Positions 26,153-37,580 are shown, counted from the first letter of the stretch. The stretch: 64,000 nt of DNA from an uncultured Victivallis sp. (GCF_944391105.1 NZ_CALXSK010000017.1:1-64000), one strand, 5' to 3'. A program made the numbers and translations. The notes: generated by a model not told the origin, from the letters alone.

Positions 26153-26300
26153 CAAAAGAAGCGGCGCCGGGAGAAAACTTTTCGCTCCCGGCGCCGTTTG
26201 CATACAAAAAGGTTCGAGGTTTGACTTTTCAGACGCTTAGAGGAGTAATTATGAAGAGGAGAAATTGCGTATAGGAGCCTGAATTGTTCAAACCTCGAAC
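26153..26300 (-). ncRNA. Predicted small RNA with three CUCCU motifs
   Basis: A self-contained transcription unit with no ORF. A TTTGAT-N17-TATAGT promoter predicts initiation at 26300, exactly where a 13-bp perfect stem starts (26300-26288 pairs with 26224-26212). The 63-base enclosed region displays CUCCU at three positions exactly 16 bases apart (plus-strand AGGAG at 26241, 26257 and 26273), and an intrinsic terminator follows (26196-26162). CUCCU loops are the anti-Shine-Dalgarno pairing sites of several known sRNAs. The sequence matches no RNA family I recognise; 6S, SRP RNA, tmRNA and RNase P do not fit. Confidence 0.55.
26162..26196 (-). terminator. Intrinsic terminator of the predicted small RNA
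   Basis: A perfect 12-bp GC-rich stem (26162-26173 with 26185-26196) around an 11-base loop, followed on the minus strand by CTTCTTTTG. Confidence 0.65.
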
Positions 26301-26306
26301 AATATT

Positions 26307-26335
26307 ACTATATGCCGAAAAAAAGGAAAATCAAA
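26307..26335 (-). promoter_or_regulatory. Promoter of the predicted small RNA
   Basis: Minus strand TTTGAT (26335-26330), a 17-base spacer and TATAGT (26312-26307), placing the start at about 26300, the first base of the 13-bp stem. Confidence 0.55.
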
Positions 26336-26453
26336 CTTTTTCAAGCAAAATTCAGAAAAAAAACGATTTTCTGTTAAAATTCTTAGTTTTTCCGGTTTCC
26401 CGACGGGGAAAAACGTGACCGCGCGCTCTCCGGGACAAATCGTGAGTCCATCC

Positions 26454-26774
26454 TCAATCCGTGGCAAGGAGCTTCAATCCGATGATTCCGGATACGATCA
26501 GCAGGAGGCAGAGAATCCGCCACAGGCCGGTTGATTCCCCGAAGAGCGCCATCCCGACGATCACCGTTCCGACTGTTCCGATTCCGGTCCAGACCGCGTA
26601 GGCGGTTCCCAGCGGCAGACTCCGCATGGACAGCGCCAGGAATCCGAGGCTCGCAAGCATGGTTCCCACAGTGAACAAGGAGGGATAGAGCCGGGTGAAT
26701 CCATGCGAATATTTCATCCCGACCGCCCAGCAGACTTCGAAAATCCCGGCAATAAACAACCAGACCCAGTTCAT
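26454..26774 (-). CDS. Small multidrug resistance family exporter (SugE/Gdx-like)
   Basis: A 106-residue four-helix membrane protein. The conserved helix-1 glutamate lies in [18 protein letters not shown], and [25 protein letters not shown] carries the signature of the guanidinium-exporter (Gdx/SugE) subgroup. It works as a dimer exchanging protons for guanidinium or small cationic compounds. AAGGAG lies five bases upstream of the ATG. No partner SMR gene is adjacent. I looked for a guanidine riboswitch upstream and found no convincing one. Confidence 0.88.
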   Translation of the reverse strand: MNWVWLFIAGIFEVCWAVGMKYSHGFTRLYPSLFTVGTMLASLGFLALSMRSLPLGTAYAVWTGIGTVGTVIVGMALFGESTGLWRILCLLLIVSGIIGLKLLATD

Positions 26775-26881
26775 GAAACTCCTTTCCGGATCAACGCCCC
26801 CGCCCCCCTCGGCGGGAAAACCTAATATATCACGCGGCAAAAGCTTTTCAAACGAACCGGCCTGGAGTTTCGCGTCTGTTT

Positions 26882-27388
26882 TCAGATGTTCCGGCAGTCG
26901 TAGGCCCAGTGGAGCAGTGCCTGGCGCTGTTTCCGGCGGCAGTTCCAGTCTCCGGGAAGGGGACAGCTGCGCAGTTGTGCGAGATGGCGCGTCATCGCCC
27001 TCCACCGCCGGATCTGGCGTTCATCATCCGCGGAACGCCGCCCCTGGTAGTAGCGGCAGTACCATTGAAACCAGCCGCGCGGATCGTCCGGGTGTATCCA
27101 CCCTTTCGCACGCCAGACCGCCAGCGGTTGCGAGGCGTTCACTTTGAAGAGATTCAGCTCCGGGTCGTGCCGTTCCGGGCAGAGCCGCGCATGTTCAAAC
27201 CACGCATCCGGAAATTCCTGCGTGCAGTCGGTCATGTACCGTCCGCCGAATACCCCCAGCTGCAGCATCTGCGCGGGCGTCAGCTGCGGTTCGAACCCTG
27301 CGTGAAAATTTCTTCCCGGCGGTTCCGTCAGAAGGTAGGCGTAACTTTGCTGCATCCGGTCATGGACGACCACTTCGCGCGGAGTCAT
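26882..27388 (-). CDS. Conserved hypothetical protein
   Basis: A 168-residue soluble protein of unknown function. Strongly patterned segments such as [45 protein letters not shown] and [17 protein letters not shown] look highly conserved and are familiar from uncharacterised proteins in diverse bacteria and some eukaryotes. Many Trp, Tyr and Arg residues suggest a nucleic-acid or aromatic-ligand binding surface, but no catalytic motif is evident. The ATG overlaps the stop of the lipocalin gene upstream by four bases, so the two are co-translated. Confidence 0.8.
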   Translation of the reverse strand: MTPREVVVHDRMQQSYAYLLTEPPGRNFHAGFEPQLTPAQMLQLGVFGGRYMTDCTQEFPDAWFEHARLCPERHDPELNLFKVNASQPLAVWRAKGWIHPDDPRGWFQWYCRYYQGRRSADDERQIRRWRAMTRHLAQLRSCPLPGDWNCRRKQRQALLHWAYDCRNI

Positions 27389-27924
27389 CGGGCAGGATCC
27401 TGAATCGGAAACTCCAGCTTTTCGACTGCGAAGCCGAGCGATTTCGCATATTCGACAAGCTCTTTCTGCTCCTCTTCCGGCAGTTGCGGTGTCCGGGCGA
27501 GAATCCAGAGATACTCCTTCGTGGAACTTGTGACGACCGCGTACCGGTAGTCCGGCGCGAGCCGGATAATCCGGTAATCGCCGTAAAACGGGCGGAAGAA
27601 CGACACCTCCAGTTCGCCGAGATCGGAACTCCCCTTGAAACGTGCGATTCCTTCTGCCTTGCGGCGTTCGCCATCGCGTTCCCCGCTGTTGACCACTTTG
27701 ACCGTTCCATCCGGATTTGCCGTGTATTCAGCCGTAACCCGGTCCATATTCCGCTCGAAACGGTGCGGAAGCCGGGCGATTTCGTACCACACGCCCAGAT
27801 AGCGGGGCAGTTCGAATCCGCTGACCGCCGGAATCTCCGCCGTGCTTTTCCCCGAGAGGCAGCCCCCGGTGAGCAACGTGATTCCAAGCAGAACGGCGGA
27901 ACGCAGAACGGACGATGACTTCAT
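27385..27924 (-). CDS. Lipocalin family lipoprotein (Blc-like)
   Basis: A 179-residue protein with a lipoprotein-type signal ending LLTGGC (C22). The lipocalin signature LPRYLGVWYEIARLPHRFERN follows, as do the later beta-strand elements YRIIRLAPDYRYAVVTS and LWILARTPQL typical of Blc/apolipoprotein D-like outer membrane lipocalins, which bind lysophospholipids and fatty acids. The start at 27924 has GGAGGG eight bases upstream; an upstream in-frame ATG at 28002 lacks these features. It is followed by an overlapping conserved hypothetical gene. Confidence 0.9.
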   Translation of the reverse strand: MKSSSVLRSAVLLGITLLTGGCLSGKSTAEIPAVSGFELPRYLGVWYEIARLPHRFERNMDRVTAEYTANPDGTVKVVNSGERDGERRKAEGIARFKGSSDLGELEVSFFRPFYGDYRIIRLAPDYRYAVVTSSTKEYLWILARTPQLPEEEQKELVEYAKSLGFAVEKLEFPIQDPAR

Positions 27925-28135
27925 GATGATTCCCTCCTCTTTTTTACGACCGCCAGACAGAATAAATTTTAAAAAACTTTCCGTTTCAGGACGGTCTTTC
28001 ATTTCGGGCTCCCTTTATTCAATATGTCTCTTAATTTCTTTATTTCAAGGAGAAAAATTCATTTTTTTTCCGAAATTCCGGATTGAAAAGCGCGGACGCC
28101 GCAAGAAGGAATATCAGAATTTTAACAGATTAGCC

Positions 28136-28164
28136 TTGACAAAGTTGCAAAGTGCGGCTATAGT
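28136..28164 (+). promoter_or_regulatory. Promoter of AraC gene, implying a leaderless mRNA
   Basis: TTGACA (28136-28141), a 17-base spacer and TATAGT (28159-28164). The predicted start is at about 28171, which is the A of the annotated ATG. Confidence 0.6.
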
Positions 28165-28170
28165 AACGGA

Positions 28171-28968
28171 ATGATGATTTTCAACTTACAGCTGATGCGG
28201 GAAAAATTTGCCGAGGCTCTCGAGAGACCCCGGCTGGAGGTGCTTTTCATCCGTCCCGGGACGGGAGAGGGGGAGATCCCCCATCGTCAGCAGGAGCTCT
28301 GCTTCGCGTTGACCGGGTCGGGCCGGGCGATTGTTGTTCCGCCCGGATGGCGGGGACGGGAACTGCTGGAGAGAGAGCCCGGAGACGTTCATTTGTTTCT
28401 GTCCGAAAAGAACATCGTATTAGCCCATTTCGGGGAGCCCGCGGAGGATGGGGATGAAACGCCCGAACCCGATGTCTGGTATCGAACGCGCGAGGGTGCG
28501 GGGACGCTGCTGGAAGATCTGTTCCGTTCGCTGTGCCGGCTGGAGTCCGGGTCACGGGCGGCGCAGCCGCTTCTGCGCTCGATTTGCGAACTCATCGCCG
28601 AACGGCTCGAAAACGAGGTCGAGCAGCAGCTTTCCGGCGAGGAACAGCTCTGGATTCGGATTCGCGACCGGATCGGGCGCTGTTTCCGCGAGGATCTTTC
28701 CCGCGAAGCGATGGCGGAGATGCTGAGAATTCACCCGGCCAGGCTCTCCCGGCTGGTGCGGAAATTCGCCGGAACCGGGGTGTGCGACTATGTCCGGGAT
28801 CTGCGTCTCCACTGCGCCGAGGAGCTCCTGATGGCCAGGGAGGTGATTCCGATCGAGGAGATCTCCCGCCGGTGCGGATTCAATTCCGCGAGCTATTTCA
28901 TCTCGATTTTCCGGCGGAAATACGGTGTTTCCCCCGGAACCTTCCGGCGGCGTCACCTCGATCTCTGA
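28171..28968 (+). CDS. AraC family transcriptional regulator
   Basis: A 265-residue regulator with a short N-terminal cupin-like domain (RQQELCFALTGSGRAIVVPPGWRG) and a C-terminal AraC DNA-binding domain (about 165-262) ending RRKYGVSPGTFRRR. A near-consensus promoter ends only six bases before the ATG (28171) and there is no Shine-Dalgarno, so the message may be leaderless; a second ATG lies at 28174. No target gene is evident: upstream is the divergent lipocalin operon, and ilvH converges downstream. Confidence 0.85.
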   Translation: MMIFNLQLMREKFAEALERPRLEVLFIRPGTGEGEIPHRQQELCFALTGSGRAIVVPPGWRGRELLEREPGDVHLFLSEKNIVLAHFGEPAEDGDETPEPDVWYRTREGAGTLLEDLFRSLCRLESGSRAAQPLLRSICELIAERLENEVEQQLSGEEQLWIRIRDRIGRCFREDLSREAMAEMLRIHPARLSRLVRKFAGTGVCDYVRDLRLHCAEELLMAREVIPIEEISRRCGFNSASYFISIFRRKYGVSPGTFRRRHLDL

Positions 28969-28980
28969 CGGCAGGAACAC

Positions 28981-29478
28981 TCAGTTTTTCCGGCAGCGGC
29001 TGATCGCGACGCGCCCGGAACGGGCCATTTCCACGATGCCGAAGTCGCGGACCATCTCGATGAAGTTGTCGAGCCGGTCGGAGCGCCCGGCGATTTCGAC
29101 GCCGATCTCATCCCGGCTGACCGAGACGATCGTTCCGTCGAAGATCTCAATGAGCTGCAACAGCCGGGACTGTTTTTCCGGCGACTCCGTGCGGATCTTG
29201 AGCAGAGCCATTTCCCGCTCGACGAAGTGGCTGCCGGTCAGGTTCTTGACGCTGATGACGTCGATGAGTTTGCGCAGCTGCTTGTCGATCTGTTCGAGAA
29301 TGGCGGCGTCCCCGGTCGTGACGATGGTCATCTTCGAATACTTCGGGTCCTCGGTCTCGTGGACGGTCAGGCTGGAAATGTTGTAGCCGCGGCCGCTGAA
29401 GAGTCCCGCAACCCGGGCGAGAACTCCGAACTTGTTTTCGACGAGAACGGATATCGTATGTTTTTCCGGCGTTTCCAT
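28981..29478 (-). CDS. ilvH: Acetolactate synthase small (regulatory) subunit
   Basis: A 165-residue protein. The N-terminal ACT domain begins HTISVLVENKFGVLARVAGLFSGRGYNISSL, and the C-terminal half contains RLLQLIEIFDGTIVSVSRDEIGVEIAGRSDRLDNF, both diagnostic for IlvH/IlvN. It binds valine and stimulates the catalytic subunit at the first common step of branched-chain amino acid synthesis. The large subunit is not adjacent, which is unusual, so it must be encoded elsewhere. It has its own promoter and an AAGGAG nine bases before the ATG. Confidence 0.95.
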   Translation of the reverse strand: METPEKHTISVLVENKFGVLARVAGLFSGRGYNISSLTVHETEDPKYSKMTIVTTGDAAILEQIDKQLRKLIDVISVKNLTGSHFVEREMALLKIRTESPEKQSRLLQLIEIFDGTIVSVSRDEIGVEIAGRSDRLDNFIEMVRDFGIVEMARSGRVAISRCRKN

Positions 29479-29511
29479 AAACGGTTTCTCCTTGCAAGAT
29501 GTTTCTGATAT

Positions 29512-29539
29512 AACATAAGCCCGATCGCCGGTTTGTCAA
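29512..29539 (-). promoter_or_regulatory. Promoter of ilvH
   Basis: Minus strand TTGACA (29539-29534), a 16-base spacer and TATGTT (29517-29512), about 34 bases before the ATG. Confidence 0.5.
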
Positions 29540-29566
29540 CTTCCCCGCCCCGGAAAAACCCGATTA

Positions 29567-30709
29567 TCATTCCGGATCGACGATTTCCTCCAGGGCTTCG
29601 AACAGCAATATTGCGTTCCAGTCGTTCTTCTTGAGTTCCCGGAGTGCATCGATCATTTCGGCCCGGACGCGACTGTTGCAGAGAAACGCCGCGCCGCGGT
29701 CGGCACGGAATGCGCCGTTCGAGCCAAATGCGTCGAGAAGTCGGCGGCAGCAGTCCCGCGTGTCCAGGAAGTTCGAACCGATCTCCCGCCCGAGCCGCGC
29801 GAGTTCCGGATCGCGCAGTTTGCCGAACAGCCCCGAGAAAAACGCCAGCGCCGCAAAACCGCGCGACTCCGCAAGCCGCTCGAAAAAACCGTGCAGATGC
29901 GCCGCACAGCGATGGCGCTTCTCCTCCCCGGAAGAGGTGAAAAACGCATCGTCCCGCAGCAGCTCGATGCAGCGGTCGAATGCGGCCAGCCCTGAGACGC
30001 ACTCCCGGCAGTCCGATGCCACAAGCAGATTCCTCAGGTGCGAGAACTCTTCTCCGTCCGGTACGCGGGCCGGGCACTCTCCGGTGACGATCAGCAGCCG
30101 CGTCCCCTCCCTGACCCACTCTTTTCTGGTGAATTCGCTCGCATGAAAGGTGTCCGGACGGCTCTCGGGCGAGTCCCACTCCTGCGGTGCGTAGAAACCC
30201 GAAACGCTCTTCCCGTCGTCATCGCAGCCGGTGATGAGACACCAGTCGTCCCCCGCCACCCGGAAGGCCGGAACCGGCACTTCGCGCGCGAGCGATTCGG
30301 CAACTTCGCGATAAAACTCTTCCGGCGAAACCCCTTCCACAATCCGGTACTCGAAACCTGCGAACGCCATCGCACGCTCGATCGGATCATCGTCGGTCGT
30401 TTCAAGCAGAAGATCGGTCAGAAACTGCGGCCGGAATTCCGGATCCCAGTGCGTACGGCAGTTCAGCCCCGAAAGGGTCAGCAGCTCGAAGTAGACCTGC
30501 TCGTGCATCCTTCTGGCCCGGTCCGGGTTGCCGCACCGGCCGCAGTCGTCGCACAACTCTCCGGAGTGGGGGCAGAAGAGCAGCTCCTCTGCGCTTTCCG
30601 GCTGTTTTACATGGAGATAGAGCGAGCTTAAACACGAGATGAAACGAACCGTTTCCACCCCGCCCCACGGTGCTCCGACGGGCAACACCCCGCGAATGAA
30701 CTGTTTCAC
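29567..30709 (-). CDS. Hypothetical protein, cysteine-containing, unknown function
   Basis: A 380-residue soluble protein that I do not recognise. It starts with GTG (AGGAA six bases upstream). An N-terminal region carries FISCLSSLYLHV and a Cys cluster, CPHSGELCDDCGRCGNPDR (about residues 46-64). A middle region (WCLITGCDDDGKSVSGFYAP) has the look of a BtrH/peptidase-C39-like N-terminal domain with a possible active-site Cys, and the C-terminal half is helical with repeated Leu/Ala. The function is not inferable. It follows the hexapeptide acyltransferase gene by 57 bases and may share its transcript. Confidence 0.7.
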   Translation of the reverse strand: MKQFIRGVLPVGAPWGGVETVRFISCLSSLYLHVKQPESAEELLFCPHSGELCDDCGRCGNPDRARRMHEQVYFELLTLSGLNCRTHWDPEFRPQFLTDLLLETTDDDPIERAMAFAGFEYRIVEGVSPEEFYREVAESLAREVPVPAFRVAGDDWCLITGCDDDGKSVSGFYAPQEWDSPESRPDTFHASEFTRKEWVREGTRLLIVTGECPARVPDGEEFSHLRNLLVASDCRECVSGLAAFDRCIELLRDDAFFTSSGEEKRHRCAAHLHGFFERLAESRGFAALAFFSGLFGKLRDPELARLGREIGSNFLDTRDCCRRLLDAFGSNGAFRADRGAAFLCNSRVRAEMIDALRELKKNDWNAILLFEALEEIVDPE

Positions 30710-30766
30710 TTTGATTTCCTGTCTGTTTTCTGGGTCTTCCGGCGTGCAGTTCGGGCCGGATGTATG

Positions 30767-31636
30767 TTATTTCGAGTGCGAGACAACCTCGCCCGGGAGA
30801 GTCGCACTGCCAGGCGAGAGACTGCGGCCCGGATAGATCGCCGTATGAATTCCCGTGTGGACGTCCTCCCCGATGATCGCTCCGAATTTACGCCGCCCCG
30901 TATCGACGAACGCCTGATTTTCGAGCCAGCGGTGATTCCGGCCGTCATGGCGCAGATTCGAAATGATCGTTCCCGCGCCGAAATTCACGTTGTCGGAGAT
31001 GACCGAGTCGCCGGCGTAGCTCAGATGGCCGATGCTGACCTTCGTGCCGATCAGGCAATTCTTGATTTCGACCGCCTGGCCGATGTGACAGCGGTCACCG
31101 ATCGTCGTGTTTCCGCGGATGTAGCAGTTCGGCCCGATTTTGCAGTTCTCGCCGATGACGACGTTCCCCTCGATGTAGACGCCGGGGAGAATCACACTGC
31201 CGCGTCCGAGGCGGACGAACCCGTCCAGCGTCGCTCCCGCCCGGACCGTCCCCTCCAGACAATTCGCATCGAGCGCCCCGACGAGCGTTTCGTTGAGAGC
31301 CAGAAGATCCCACGGATGCCGGAGACGGATTGAACCCGGATCGATCGGGAGAATCGTCGGCGCTCCCGACGCCCCCGGAAGTGTGAGCTGCATGAGATCC
31401 GCCCCGTCGGAAGGATCGCGCACCACACAATTGCCGGTTCCGGCTGTGATGAGTTCTGCAAATTCCGGTGCCGGCAGAAAGTCCGACCGGATGGAGAGAG
31501 TCCGTCCCTCGGGAATCTCCGGAATCCGTTCGAGAATCAGATCGCGGATCAGCCGTCCCGCCACCCGGATCGAACCGACTTCACGTGTGATCGGCCACAG
31601 GCCGGGAACCTTGACTGGAATGATTTCAACAGGCAT
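30767..31636 (-). CDS. GlmU-like hexapeptide-repeat acyltransferase
   Basis: A 289-residue protein. From about residue 125 it is a left-handed beta-helix of hexapeptide repeats (VRLGRGSVILPGVYIEGNVVIGENCKIGPNCYI and onward), with a GlmU-type end in NFGAGTIISN and GEDVHTGIHTAIYPG. The N-terminal ~110 residues do not show the GlmU nucleotidyltransferase loop. It resembles the single-function or partial GlmU proteins that N-acetylate amino-sugar phosphates, possibly for nucleotide-sugar synthesis; the exact substrate is uncertain. GGAGG lies eight bases before the ATG. Confidence 0.75.
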   Translation of the reverse strand: MPVEIIPVKVPGLWPITREVGSIRVAGRLIRDLILERIPEIPEGRTLSIRSDFLPAPEFAELITAGTGNCVVRDPSDGADLMQLTLPGASGAPTILPIDPGSIRLRHPWDLLALNETLVGALDANCLEGTVRAGATLDGFVRLGRGSVILPGVYIEGNVVIGENCKIGPNCYIRGNTTIGDRCHIGQAVEIKNCLIGTKVSIGHLSYAGDSVISDNVNFGAGTIISNLRHDGRNHRWLENQAFVDTGRRKFGAIIGEDVHTGIHTAIYPGRSLSPGSATLPGEVVSHSK

Positions 31637-31740
31637 GATGAACCTCCACTGGGCTGCGATTGATGCGTTTTCATCAATATACTATCGAATGGAGCCGGAT
31701 GCAACCCCGGGAGTCCCCCGAAGGACTCATATTTGCGAAA

Positions 31741-32745
31741 TCACCACCGCCAGGCGTCGAGCGTGATGCTCCCGGAGAGTTGATTGCGCAGATCACCGTT
31801 GAGCGTTGTGAAAAATTCCAGCCCGGTCGCCGACTCCACCTGATCGACCGTCACCGCGAACTCCCGCAGGTCGCGGCTCGTGTCGGTGTTCGCCAGAATG
31901 AAGCCGATCATGGCCGGCGGTTTCGCCTTCGGCGCATACAGAACCTTGTAGTAGGCCTGCGGAACGGCGACCTTGTTGCGGCCGATGAATTTACCCGTAT
32001 TCAGGAAGATCGGACCGGTCACGACCTGGAGTTCCCCCTTGTCCGCCGCCCAGTCGCGGACTTTCGCCTCGAGTTTTCGCCAGACGCCGCGGTTGAAGCC
32101 GGGCTCCTGCGGAGACATGTTCGAAAAATAGAAACTTTCGGACATCGCTTTTTCCGACCACGCCATATCCGCGGCGGGCGCGAGGTGTCCGCGGTCGTAG
32201 CCGCTTTTTGCATAATCCTCCGCCCTGGCCGATCCGGTCGCGATGTAGGGATCGATTCGGAAGTCGTTGCCGCGTTCCGCCACTTTGCTGCCCGCCTCTG
32301 CGGCGGAGAGACGGTATGCGACCCAGAGCGGCTGTTCATACTTCTCCGAGTAGCCGAGCGCATAACCGCGCCGGTCGAGAACGGAATCGGTCATGGCCGG
32401 AACTCCGTATTTCAGGTTGTCGTAAGGGGAGTTTTGCGCCTCTTCCTCCGACCCGATCCGAATCGTCCGGTCGGAGACCATGAGCAGCCGGTCTCTGGTA
32501 AAATAGAGCCAGGCCCGCCCCTGCTGGTAGAAGGGGAGATTGTCCGCGTACTTTTCGCCGATCTGCCACACTCCCGCTCCGCTCACCCCGCACAAAAACA
32601 GCAGGAAAGCGAAAAGTTTCAGGAGCGGATGCCTCCGTCTGGAACCCGTCTTTTTCGCCGCCGTTTTTCCGGGCGCGGCCTTTTTTCTCCGTTTTGCGGC
32701 CGCGCCGGAGCGTCCCGGCGCGGATCGTTTCCCTGCCGCCATCAC
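31741..32745 (-). CDS. Membrane-anchored DNA/RNA non-specific endonuclease
   Basis: A 334-residue protein. A Lys/Arg-rich N terminus (about 1-40) is followed by one transmembrane segment (LLKLFAFLLFLCGVSGAGVW), so the catalytic part should face the periplasm. The NUC1/Serratia nuclease active-site motif appears as YDRGHLAPAAD near residue 184, with NMSPQEPGFNRGVW supplying the metal-binding Asn. Such enzymes cleave single- and double-stranded nucleic acids and may scavenge nucleotides. The gene lies nine bases downstream of the alkaline phosphatase gene, a pairing consistent with phosphate and nucleotide acquisition. Confidence 0.9.
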   Translation of the reverse strand: MMAAGKRSAPGRSGAAAKRRKKAAPGKTAAKKTGSRRRHPLLKLFAFLLFLCGVSGAGVWQIGEKYADNLPFYQQGRAWLYFTRDRLLMVSDRTIRIGSEEEAQNSPYDNLKYGVPAMTDSVLDRRGYALGYSEKYEQPLWVAYRLSAAEAGSKVAERGNDFRIDPYIATGSARAEDYAKSGYDRGHLAPAADMAWSEKAMSESFYFSNMSPQEPGFNRGVWRKLEAKVRDWAADKGELQVVTGPIFLNTGKFIGRNKVAVPQAYYKVLYAPKAKPPAMIGFILANTDTSRDLREFAVTVDQVESATGLEFFTTLNGDLRNQLSGSITLDAWRW

Positions 32746-32754
32746 AAAGACCTG

Positions 32755-34527
32755 TTACTTTGTCGTGACGGACCGGTGCAGCGGCAGATTCCACAAATCC
32801 GCCATGGCCGAGGGGATGTTGGTGTTGTCGAGAACTCCGGCAAACCGTTCCGAGCCGGGGCCGAACGCGTAGATTGGAACCGGCGCGCCGGTGTGGCTCT
32901 TCGTCGTATATTGGATGTAGGGGCGTTTCGGGTTCTGCGGATTCGGCGCACAGTAGATTCCGCCCGTCTCGTGGTCGGCGGTGACCACGACGAGCGTGTC
33001 GTGATTTTTCTGCGCGAAATCGAGCGCGGCCTTGACCGTGAAATCGACCATGAGCGGGCCGTTCACGCTGTATTCCGGATTGTTGCCGTGCCCGCCGTGA
33101 TCGGGGTAATGGCCTTCGATCATGAGGAAGAACCCCTTCGGGTTCTCGGCGAGACGGTCGATCGCTTCCGCCGAGATCTGCGAGAGCAGCTTCGTATCCT
33201 TCGCCCAGTTGCCGATGAAGCCGATGACCGGCTGTTTTTCGTCCGCCCTGCGGAACTCATCGAGGCTGCCGATGCGGATATAGCCTTTTTCCTGAAGTTC
33301 ACTGACGAGATTGCGGCCGTCCTTGCGGGTGCCTTTTTCGGATTTCGGAAGGAAAGGGCCGGCGCCGTTGCCGATCAGAATCCGGTAGCCGGTCTGAGAC
33401 TGCTGTTCGGCGATCTCCTGCACCATGCCGCGGTGCGGCACGTGGGCGGAAAATGCGGCGGGCGTCGCGCCGGTGAGCTGGTCGGTTGTGATGATGCCGA
33501 CTGCGCGTCCGGAGTCGCGCGCCTCTTCGGCGATGGAGCGGAGCGCCGTTTTCTCCGGAGTCACGCCGACGGAACCGTTGTTTGTCTTGTAGCCGCTCGA
33601 AAGCGCGGTACCGCTGGCCGCGGAGTCGGTGACGCTGTTGTTGGCGGAGGCGGTCTGCGCCATGCCGTTGACCGGGAGCTGCTCCATGACGAGCGACTGC
33701 GGTTTGCCGTGAGCGTGGAGTCCGGCGAGTTTCACCGCTCCCTGGCCCATGCCGTCCCCGATGATGAAGATGATGTTTTTCGGCGTTCCGGAGCGCGGAT
33801 GCTTCGCGAGTTCTGCCGGATCGACCGGGGCCGGCGCGGGATAATCGTTCTGCAGCGCGATGTGTTCCGGAAGCGGCTTGAGTTCCGTCGCCTCGCCGAT
33901 CGAGGCGGCTGCGATCATCCAGACGCCGTCGGCGCCGGCGTCGAAGCGGAGCGCCTTCACGGGTTTTTCCTCCAGTTGAAACTTCGATGCGTAGAGCGAA
34001 ATCTGCGAATTATTATTGTAGATGCTCCAGGCCCGAATCGCATTCGACGCCCCCCGGTTCTCCTGCCAGTCGGCCAGGTCGCGTCCGGCATGGAGGATGA
34101 ATGCGCGTTGAGATCCGTCGGCATATTCGACGGTCAGCCGTCCCGCGGGCTCCTTTTTGGGATTGAGCCAGGCTCCCGCGTGAAGCAGGTAAAGGATTTT
34201 CCCGGTCATGTCTTTTTCGAACACGATTCGAGCCTGTTTCGGCAGATAGCTCCGCTGTCCGGAGCCGGAGACGACCACACAGGATTTCCCTTTCGTCGCT
34301 TCGTCGTCGAGGATTGTGAACGGCACGCCGGCGAGCGTGACGCTGCCCGGCTTCAGAAGCCGGAGGTCATTGGACCCCTGGTCGGTCCAGCCGCCCTTGC
34401 GGTCGTCCGGCGTTTCATCCGCGAAGGCGGAATTTGCTCCGCTTTCCAGGGGGAGCGGCTTGATCTCCGCTGCTCCGAGCCCGCCGGCGATCAGCATCCC
34501 GGCAAAAAGTCCATTTAGAAAACGCAT
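32755..34527 (-). CDS. Alkaline phosphatase
   Basis: A 590-residue exported enzyme. A signal peptide (MRFLNGLFAGMLIAGGLGAAE) and a ~200-residue N-terminal beta-rich extension precede the phosphatase fold. Active-site elements are FIIGDGMGQGAVKL, the nucleophile Ser in SVTDSAASGTAL, GIITTDQLTGATPAAFSAHVPHR, MIEGHYPDHGGHGNN and VVVTADHETGG, which provide the Zn and Mg ligands. The start at 34527 has GGAGG seven bases upstream. It hydrolyses phosphomonoesters in the periplasm and is probably co-transcribed with the nuclease gene downstream. Confidence 0.92.
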   Translation of the reverse strand: MRFLNGLFAGMLIAGGLGAAEIKPLPLESGANSAFADETPDDRKGGWTDQGSNDLRLLKPGSVTLAGVPFTILDDEATKGKSCVVVSGSGQRSYLPKQARIVFEKDMTGKILYLLHAGAWLNPKKEPAGRLTVEYADGSQRAFILHAGRDLADWQENRGASNAIRAWSIYNNNSQISLYASKFQLEEKPVKALRFDAGADGVWMIAAASIGEATELKPLPEHIALQNDYPAPAPVDPAELAKHPRSGTPKNIIFIIGDGMGQGAVKLAGLHAHGKPQSLVMEQLPVNGMAQTASANNSVTDSAASGTALSSGYKTNNGSVGVTPEKTALRSIAEEARDSGRAVGIITTDQLTGATPAAFSAHVPHRGMVQEIAEQQSQTGYRILIGNGAGPFLPKSEKGTRKDGRNLVSELQEKGYIRIGSLDEFRRADEKQPVIGFIGNWAKDTKLLSQISAEAIDRLAENPKGFFLMIEGHYPDHGGHGNNPEYSVNGPLMVDFTVKAALDFAQKNHDTLVVVTADHETGGIYCAPNPQNPKRPYIQYTTKSHTGAPVPIYAFGPGSERFAGVLDNTNIPSAMADLWNLPLHRSVTTK

Positions 34528-34688
34528 AAAAAAACCTCCAGACAGATTGAATGGTTGTAATCCTGACATGCAAAAAGTATATCACCGGATTGCGGGAAAT
34601 TCCATGGACCCATGATTTTTTTTTCGTAAGTTTTCCGTTGGCGGCTCGTGAAAAAAACGGGAATCTCAGCTCAGTCGGAATTTTTTTC

Positions 34689-34719
34689 TTGAAAAAAACC
34701 TCCACTTGTGGCATATTAT
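34689..34719 (+). promoter_or_regulatory. Possible promoter of citrate synthase gene
   Basis: TTGAAA (34689-34694) and TATTAT (34714-34719) with a 19-base spacer, in the 298-base AT-rich gap between the divergent alkaline phosphatase and citrate synthase genes. The long spacer makes it a weak match. Nothing else is recognisable in the gap. Confidence 0.35.
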
Positions 34720-34825
34720 AAAGTTGTACATGGATGATATACGGTAAACCGAAAGCGGGGGGGAACGCATCCGCCGTCCGCGGGAGGTTGGAAAAGACAA
34801 ATCGAGAGCGAGAGGAGGATTCCCG

Positions 34826-37559
<2,734 letters not shown>

Positions 37560-37580
37560 GGAGGCGAAATTCGTCCATGA

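Noticed and set aside
26775-26880. Guanidine riboswitch upstream of the SMR exporter
   Set aside because: A CCCGCC-N6-GGCGGG hairpin is present, but the paired ACGR loops of guanidine-II and the conserved cores of classes I and III are not.
31660-34518. A 952-codon open frame on the plus strand
   Set aside because: It is antisense to the nuclease and alkaline phosphatase genes, whose motifs are unmistakable. Its translation is Arg-rich and low complexity, as expected from the opposite strand of GC-rich coding DNA.
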